IMG/VR virus record: IMGVR_UViG_3300009603_001225
Span: 1 to 26,054 of that record
Length of the DNA stretch: 26,054 bases
Reading direction: 5' to 3' (one strand)
DNA from: a virus
Position 1 is the stretch's first letter. Each line of letters opens with the position of its first letter. Shown one piece after another: positions 8,243-17,200 of this stretch. The position numbers and the translations under genes were made by a program. The notes beneath the pieces are model-generated. The model searched no databases, was not told where the DNA came from, and saw nothing but the letters and a program-made list of their open reading frames with translations.

Positions 8243-11200
8243 ATGCCACAAATACATAATATTCGGGTCAATAATTCCAGCTATAGGGTTGAAGTAGCAA
8301 ACACTCCTCACCTCACTAGTCTTGGATTGTCTTTTAGAACGCATCTCCCATCTAATGGAGGGATGCTTTTTGTTTTTCCAGATGAGGTTAATCGTATATT
8401 TCATATGAGAAATATGAAGATTCCTTTGGACATTATTTTTATTGGGGCTGATAAACGAGTCAAATGGATTATCGAGAATGCTCAACCTGATAATGAGCGT
8501 TTGGTTTCTTTGCGTCCATCTAAATATGTTTTGGAAGTTAATGCTGGAGATGTAAAGAAAAACAGTATCAGTATGCATTCAAAACTGGATACACTAAATA
8601 ACCCTCTGATAAAGTCTTCAGATACATTAGAAGGATGGATACAGAAGCAAGATGGTGGTGGTGATGGTGGTGGTTTTTCTGGTACTGCACATACATCAGA
8701 AGGAACCAATACTTTCACTCGTACATTTGGCCCTAGTAAAGATAATAAAAAACCGTGGGCAGGGAAGAAGAAAAAGAACTGGGCTAAGATTTTAACGTCT
8801 GCTCCTGATGAAGAACATATAACTGTAGCCATGCTTAATGAGTGGCTTGAGAAACAAGAAAGAGATATTCCTTCAGAGATGCGGAGAAGGGGATTAGAGC
8901 CGAAGACAGGGGATTGGGAGCATCCGTATCGGTGGGTTCGTAGTATCGACTCGTCTACACTATCTCCACCTGAAAAGATACAGTCTATAATCGAATCTGC
9001 ACCTGATTTGAAACATGTGTTGGATAGTTTATCTGAGGTCGGACAACCTTATTTAGTTGGTGGTTGTGTTAGAGACATTTTGATAGGCAAGGATTGTAAG
9101 GACTTTGATATTGAGATGTATGGAGTCCCACAAGATGAATTAGGGGAACTCATACAGAGTAGATTTGGAGGAAGTTCAGAACAAGTTGGTAAGCAATTTG
9201 GTGTGTTTAAGGTTGGGGATTTTGATATTTCTCTTCCACGAACTGAGACACAAACTGGGGAGAAACATACTGATTTTGATGTAGTACCAGACCATACTCT
9301 TGACCCTATGACTGCTGCCAGACGTAGGGATTTCACCATTAATGCGATGATGTATGATGTAAAAGAGGGTACTATACTTGATTTCTTTGGAGGTGAAGAA
9401 GACCTTAGTAATGGGCTGATTAAACATATTGATGATGAGACTTTTGTAGAAGACCCATTGAGAGTTTATCGTGCCGCACAGTTTGCTGCCAGATTTGGGT
9501 TTAATATTGACCCATCTACCCAAGAATTAGCATCTCAAATGGATTTATCTAAGCTCCCTATAGAGAGGGTTAACGAAGAATTCACTAAGATGTTATTGAA
9601 GTCAGACACTCCATCTATTGGTTTGGATGCTTTGAGTGAGATGGGGGTATTGTCAAGATATTTTCCAGAGATAGCTATTTTGGATGAGACTCCTCAACGT
9701 GATGATTATCATGCAGAAGGCGATGTATTCATACATACTAAGATGGTGCTTGATAGGGCTACGGATGTTATAAAGAGGTTCCCTTCAGACAAAGAAAAAA
9801 TTACTATCATGTTGGCATCATTATGTCATGACCTTGGTAAACCAAGTACTACAGAATACCATTCAGATGGGTCAGTTTCTCAACATGGGCATGAAGCGGC
9901 TGGTATAGACCCCACTAGGTCATTTTTATCTAAATTGACCAGAGAGGTTGATTTGATTAATGATGTTGAATTTTTGGTTGAGAATCATCTTCTTCCTCCG
10001 AATTATTTTAGGAGTAAAACATCGGATGCTACGTTTAGGAAATTAATCAATCGTTATGGTATGCGAAGGCTAAAACTTTTATCCGCTGTTTCTGAGGCCG
10101 ATATTCTTGGACGTTTGAATCGGGCCGAAGATGGGGGAATAGAAGAACCCGATAATGATGCTACTGAATGGTTTAATTTGAGATTGGATGAAGTAGCTGA
10201 AAAATCTAACCTAACTCTTGAAGGTACTATAAAACCTTTGATAACTGGTCATGAATTGAAAGACATGGGTTTTACAGAGGGGAGAGAATTAGGAGATATT
10301 CTCAGAGATATTAAATCTCATCAAGAGACAGGGCAAATAGCTGATTCATCTGAAGCCACTGAGTATGTACGAAATAAATATATGAGTAAGGGTCTTGGTG
10401 ATTTGGTGGATTGGCTATTCAAAGCTGTATCTTCTGAATCAATAGCAGAAGCAAAGAGGAAAGGTTTGGTTCCTCAGTCTGGTGACTGGATTCGTCCCAA
10501 ACGGTGGGTTCGGCCTGAAGACGCTGATGTTGTTGTTGAGGAACCAGATGCTCCACGAGTTTATTCGTATGATGAAGTTAAAAAATTTGTGGAAGATAAA
10601 GTCTCTATTAATTTTGATTTTAATGAAAAGCAAAAACAACACGGCACATGGGCTGGTAGCGAAGAGTATAAACTTGCCTATGACCAAATTGAGGACATAA
10701 TAGAAGTAGTTGTTGGCTCTTTTGACGGAGGTGAGGAAGGCCCAACTCCTAAACATGTTTATGAGGGATTTGGGGAACCTAAGAGAGATAGACTACATAG
10801 GCCAGTTGGGGGGAGAGAAGGGAAAAGAAATATACCTAAATGGCAATTAGATAGGTTTATAGGTAATTTTCAGTTAGAGTGGGATGAATCTCCCGGCGAT
10901 TCCGATATGAAAACGAGAACAGGTGGTGAGTTTAGTGGGGTTGCTGCTCATTGTGATGTAGATAGTAATATAGTTCTTTGGAGAACAAAAAATCATGTTA
11001 CATATGGGCAACAATATCCTGCTACAAGACACCAACATCTTGCTGAAATTGTGGTACATGAGTTAGGTCATGCTATAGTTTCTGATATGAGAGATGATGT
11101 TCCATCTTGGGTTACGGCGCATTTACGAAATGCTTATTCTAATGCTGTTGAATCAGGAAAAGGGTTTGTATCTAAGTATTCTACAGTGGATTCAAATGAG

Positions 11201-14200
11201 TTTTTTGCAGAATCCTTTAAGACATATATATCAAAAACTGATTTATTAGAACGGACTAATCCTGAGATATTTGAGTTACTAGAAATATTAAATCAAGCTG
11301 ATTCATTGGACTCTTTGCATAGACCGTTTACTGAAGAAGAGTTTGATAAATACGATTTAAAAAATATGTTTTCTCTTGCTTCTAAAGAATTTAAGCTTGC
11401 TTTTGAGCGATTTGAATATCATCTTGGTAGAGATTCTAGAAATACAGGAGAAGAAGACATTGAAAAACGAAGAAAGCAAGTTGTAATAAACCTTTCTAAC
11501 AATGTTCGTAACTCTATTGGTATGGGCCTTACTAAAGAAGATTTGATGGGACACTTACAAAGTCGAATAGAGTCTCAAGAACAAGTTAATCAAAGCATGA
11601 AAGGAATGCAAGAAAGAATAGATACGCTACCAGAATCAATGAGGGAAGTGGTTGAGTCATGGGAATTTAAAACTTATGACGAATTTTATCCGAATGTTAG
11701 ACCAGTATATGAAGAAATAATTGATTCGGTTATTTCTACGTATTATCCAGATTATGGAAATGTAGAGCCGTGGATTTCTATGTATGGACGAAAAGATGTA
11801 GATATTAAGAAACAGTCTTCCCATACATTTAAACCAATGGAAAGAAAAGACCTAAGTAAAATTGATGACCCAATAGAGATTGGTAATCCTGTTGATGAAG
11901 AATCTATACGTGAAGCATCCGAATTTATTAGGGAGCAAAAAGAGAAACAACTTTCGGATGATGAGTCTCTAGAAAAAGCTGTTTCTACTGAATCCATTGC
12001 TTCTGCAAAACGTAGGGGTCTTATACCGCAGTCTGGTGACTGGATGCGTCCCAGACGGTGGGTACGTCCAGAAGATGCTGATGTTGTTGATGAGGATGAG
12101 GCTTCTCTTGCTACTCAAAATGTATATACGGCTGCTGATATAGAGAAAAAACTTGAGCCTACTATTGAAGTAAAGGGTTTTCCCGGTATAGGTAGAGGTA
12201 GACCAAAAACCGGGATGTCTCAACATGAAAAAGATAGGGCTACAGAGACTCTATCTAAAGGAAAAAGTGTTCTGTTTAAAGCGTTGGATGGTCTTGGAAA
12301 ACCTAATCCATTTGAAAATGGGGAACGCACCCTTCCTAAATGGCAAATAGATAAACTTAATGAGATTGACTTCAATTGGGATGTTGTGGATTCAGAGGCT
12401 GCTGATGGATATACTGGTGAGGTTTTCGGGTCTGTTCATGTTGGTACTAAGAAGATGTCCTTAAATGGACTAACTGATAGATTTCCAAAATATACTTCGG
12501 CTACTAACTGGGTCAGGAATCCTGAAACTTTGGAAATGGAGGACATTCCCTTCGATTGGTCATACCTAGCTAAAGAAGATGAGGATGCATTCATGAATAC
12601 TATTATTCATGAACTTGCTCATTGTGTTGCTACCGAAGTTACTGATGATATACCGTATTGGTTTTGGTCACAGGTAGAGGGTCATTATAGAGATGCACTA
12701 GATACACATCAGGGTATTAAAGCTGATTTGGCATCTCATGAGGGTGTGGACGAAAAATTTCCATCCGATTATTCTCGACGTAATGTTTCAGAGTTCTTTG
12801 CTGAATGTTTTAAGACGTACATGACGAACACAGAATTGCTTAGAGATATAAATCCTGAGATGTTTGAGTTGATGGAGATACTTAATTCAACTTCACCAGA
12901 TAAGATGGAAGTTAGACCTTTAAATGAAGAAGAAATCAAAGGGGATTTAAATCTCAGGGAACGTCCAGTTTATGTTGGTCAAGGATTTCAAAAGTATGTT
13001 CGGTCAGAAATACTTGCGGGGGCAATGCAAAAGATTGTTAAAGACCTTGAAGATGAGTTAGCAGAGTGGAAAGAGAAACACGGGACTTATGCGAGTGCAA
13101 AAAATTCTTCTACTACTATGTATTATTTAAATGAGATAAGGAAAGAGAAAAAGGAATTAGAAGAATGGAAAGTTGTAACTTTAACAAATAGACGAATTGT
13201 TATAGGGAACATAAAAAAAGCTATTGCTAGTGGCTTTACTAAGGAGGATATTCAGCAAGGTTTAGAGCAATCTAAGAGACAGAAGAGCTATTTAGAACCA
13301 GCCCCAGACCATTTTGAAGACTTTAATCTTTGGATTGATGAAGAAATTAAGAAATATCCTACATATGGAAAGGATTATCCTTGGACTTCTATATCACCAA
13401 GTATTGTGTCAGAGTTCGTTAAGATAGATAAGCAAGATTCTGATTTAACTGAAGAGGATTATGAGACTTATGTAGAAATTTATGAGACTCCTACAGTCAT
13501 TAGAGATGGTGAGGAAGTTTCTGATTCTATAACAAAAGAATCTGTTAGGGAGGTTGGTAAGAATATAGAAAAGGCTACTGACAGTAAACTTCATCGTAAG
13601 ACAGAGTTTGTTATAGAAGATACTGGTTATGAACCTCTTGCTGGAACGTGGAAGAAGGTTCTTGTGGGTGGCGAGCCTAGATGGATTAATGAGATGGGGG
13701 AGTATAAAGATTTTTCTGATTTTAAAGGATTGGACATTAAGAAACAGGATATACTTCCTGAGTCTAGACAAAAGTTTTTTTCTTCACAACCGAATACTAA
13801 AGAGTTAGCAGAAGGAATTACACATCTTGATAAATCTACTCATTGCTCTCAGTGTGATGATGATTGTGCTTGTGTAACAGATTTAGATTGTGAGTGTCCT
13901 CATGATTGTATTTGTCCTGATATAGTTGCTCTTGGTCAAGATAATGATAATCTTGTATCATCTATGGTTATTCAGAAAGCGGTAACTGCTGAATCTGTAT
14001 CCGATGCTCGTAGGAAAGGTCTTATTCCTCAATCTGGAGATTGGATGAAACCCCGTAGGTGGATTCGTCCTGTATCCGATGTTCCAGAAAAGACTGATGA
14101 GCCTGTAACAGAAAAATCTGTACCACCAAATCGACAAAATGTAGATTTGCATAATGAATTAGTTTCTTTTGCTGAAGAGCAGGGATTGAATTATAGTATT

Positions 14201-17200
14201 GAATCGGATTATGTGTCGGTAGATATTAGTCGGGCTAAAAATATAGCTGATGCATATGAGTCTATGGAACACGCTCCGAATGACCCTGAAGTAAAAGCCT
14301 CTTATAATGCTATGGCTAACGAAACCAAATCTCAGTGGGATTATTTAGAGTCTATTGGTTATGTTATGGAACCGTGGTCGGGCGATGGTCAACCCTATAA
14401 AGATTCTAAAGAGATGGTAAACGATATTATTGATAATAAGCATATTTACTTCTTCACTACAGAGGGTGGTTTTGGGAGTTCTGATGATATTGAGGAAGAC
14501 CATCCATTATTGCAAGATTCTGGGGTAGAGGTTAATGATACTCCGTTAGTTTATAACGATTTGTTTAGGGCTGTTCATGATGTTATTGGACATTCTCGTG
14601 GTAATCAATTTGGGGCTAGAGGGGAAGAGAATGCGTGGACGGAACATAGACAATTGTATTCTCCCCTTGCTCGTAAAGCTATGACTACTGAAACTCGTGG
14701 TCAAAATTCTTGGGTTAACTTTGGGCCTCATTTACGTAATGATTCTGGTAATATGTTAAAGCCCGGTGATGAAAATTATATTTCTCCACGAGACAGGCAA
14801 TTTGCAGACCAGAAAGCTGGGCTTCTTCCCGAAGAATTTTTGCAGAAGATGCTTCTGAAATTATTAAAGAAACAAGTTTCTATTTTTCATTGTGCTCAGT
14901 GCAGTAGCGGTTGTGATTGTGTCTTGGAAAATCATACGTGCGAGTGTTATCACGATTGTACCTGTCCTGATAATTCATTGAGTAACGGTTCAGTAGATAT
15001 TATCATTGATGTTGATTCATTGTCTTCTTTTTTGAAGATTCAAAAAGCCGTTGTATCTACTCCGATGAGTGGGGAAGGGAAATTCAACGCTAAAGGTGTT
15101 GAAACAGGGGATTCAGTTTGGATAACAGTAAATGACCCTGAGAGTCCATTGCGTGGGAGACATATTCTTATTACTAAACGCCCCGATGGATTATTCGCTT
15201 TAACAGGTGGTGGTGGTCAATCTGAAGATGTTGAGGCAAGAAAACATATTATTCTCACTGGGACTCCAAAGGAATCCAAACGGGATAAAGAACTTAAACA
15301 AACTATTGAAGAAGCGGAAGAAGTTAATTCTGAAGTTATTGCAGAGAAAAGGGGTTTAGAGCAAGAGGCTAGAGATAGATTAAAGAGTGCCGCTGATTCT
15401 ATGACTGAAGCACTAGGAATTAAGAAAACTGACACTAAAGCATTATTAGATAAGAAAGATGAAGTTCAACTTCATGTTGAAAGTGTTCTAGGTGAGGATT
15501 CTTCTGTTGAGGCAAAACGTATTACTGATACTATAATGAGACAAGCAACTCAAGCCAATCGAAAAATATCAACTGGTGTTCAACGAGAACGTCAGGCTAT
15601 TTTGATTAAGGTCGGTAGAAAATTGCGTGAGGTTCAAGAGGCAGGGGGTGAAAAAGAAGTTGATACTTCAATTATACCAGATACTATAATTCCTCAAGGC
15701 ACTACTATAGAGGAAGTAGTTGAATCTGACGCTATAAATGTGGATGTTCTGGATGAGATTAATGAGGCACTTCCGAAGTTTGAACCTGTTTCTATACCAT
15801 TACCTGATATTGCTGAAATAGCCGAAATGACACCATCAAAACAAGAGTCTGCTATCGCTACTCATTTTGATAAAGAAGTTGAGAAATTCTTTGGGGGGAA
15901 GGATGATGAACTTGATGGGGTAGCTGAAGAGGATAAAGTTCCTGAAAAACCTGAAGAAGAAACTGTCACTGTTGATTTAGGTACAGCAGTTTCTGAACCA
16001 TTGAAATTGACATCTCAAGAACAATTGGAAGAAGCCATTGAAAAAACTCGTGCTTATTTTGAAACGAGAAAAGAGGTTCAATTACAGTCAGAAAAAATAA
16101 AGAAAGTTCCTCTTAATGTTGTTACTCCTTCTACACTATCTGATTTGAGGGATTCTATTTCTGCTATAGATGTGAATATAGATGATGATGAATTAGAGAA
16201 ATTAACCAAGGATAATTTTGATAGTTGGACTAGAAATAATCAGGCATTAGCTTTCTATGATGCTGTCGGAGAATTTTGGAATGATGATATATCATTAACT
16301 GAAGAGATTTCAGGTGCTGGTAGTAAAATTCAGTCTACGATGAAATTCCATATGGATTCTGGAGCCGCAACAGCATTAGCTGTTTTGGCTAAAGAACATC
16401 TTGGATTGAAGATTGATACTCGTATATTGATGGAGAAAGGAAATATAGAACTTGCTGCTTCATCGGTAGCGTGGGCTATACGTGATAAATACAAAGCTGA
16501 TTCGGCTAAATTGGATGAAACAATAGATTCCATCCGTACTGCTAATGCTTCAAATCTGGAGGAGACTGAAAGAAAATCCTTAATTAGACATTCCACTCTC
16601 TCTAAACAGATGGAAGAAATACAGAAACAGAAAGAATCTGGTGAGTTGCTAGATAAAGTTAAGGTTTCGGAATTAGAGAGAAATAATTTGATTGAACAAC
16701 GAATAAATCTAGGTGTTTCTTTAGGCTCCATGCAAGCATCAGCAACTTTGTTTGACCAACTGGTGAAAGTTCGTACTGCGAAAGATAACGTCTTGACTTT
16801 GAATGCTGGAGAACATAGAAGGGATGCTGAAACTGTAGCATCTAATTTACGATTGAAAGAGGGTTCTTATGATATTCAACCTACAGAAGAAGGTACGTGG
16901 AATGTTATCCTTTCATCTGATGGGTTAGATAAACATATTTCTCAAGAGAAAGATTTGCAAGCAAAACACGATAAATACGATAAGATAAAGACTGATGATA
17001 CTGGTTTGAGTGAGGATGATGATGGTAACGTCATCGTTGAAGATTTTGATGTTCCATTCTGGAATGATAGATTTGTTCCAGAGGGTGAAGAAGATACTTC
17101 TAAGACCATTGATTATAAATGGAGAGCGGAACAACGAAATGATATTAACTGGTTGTTAGCTACTACTGAAAAGTCTGCGGATAATCCCACAGGAGAGGGT

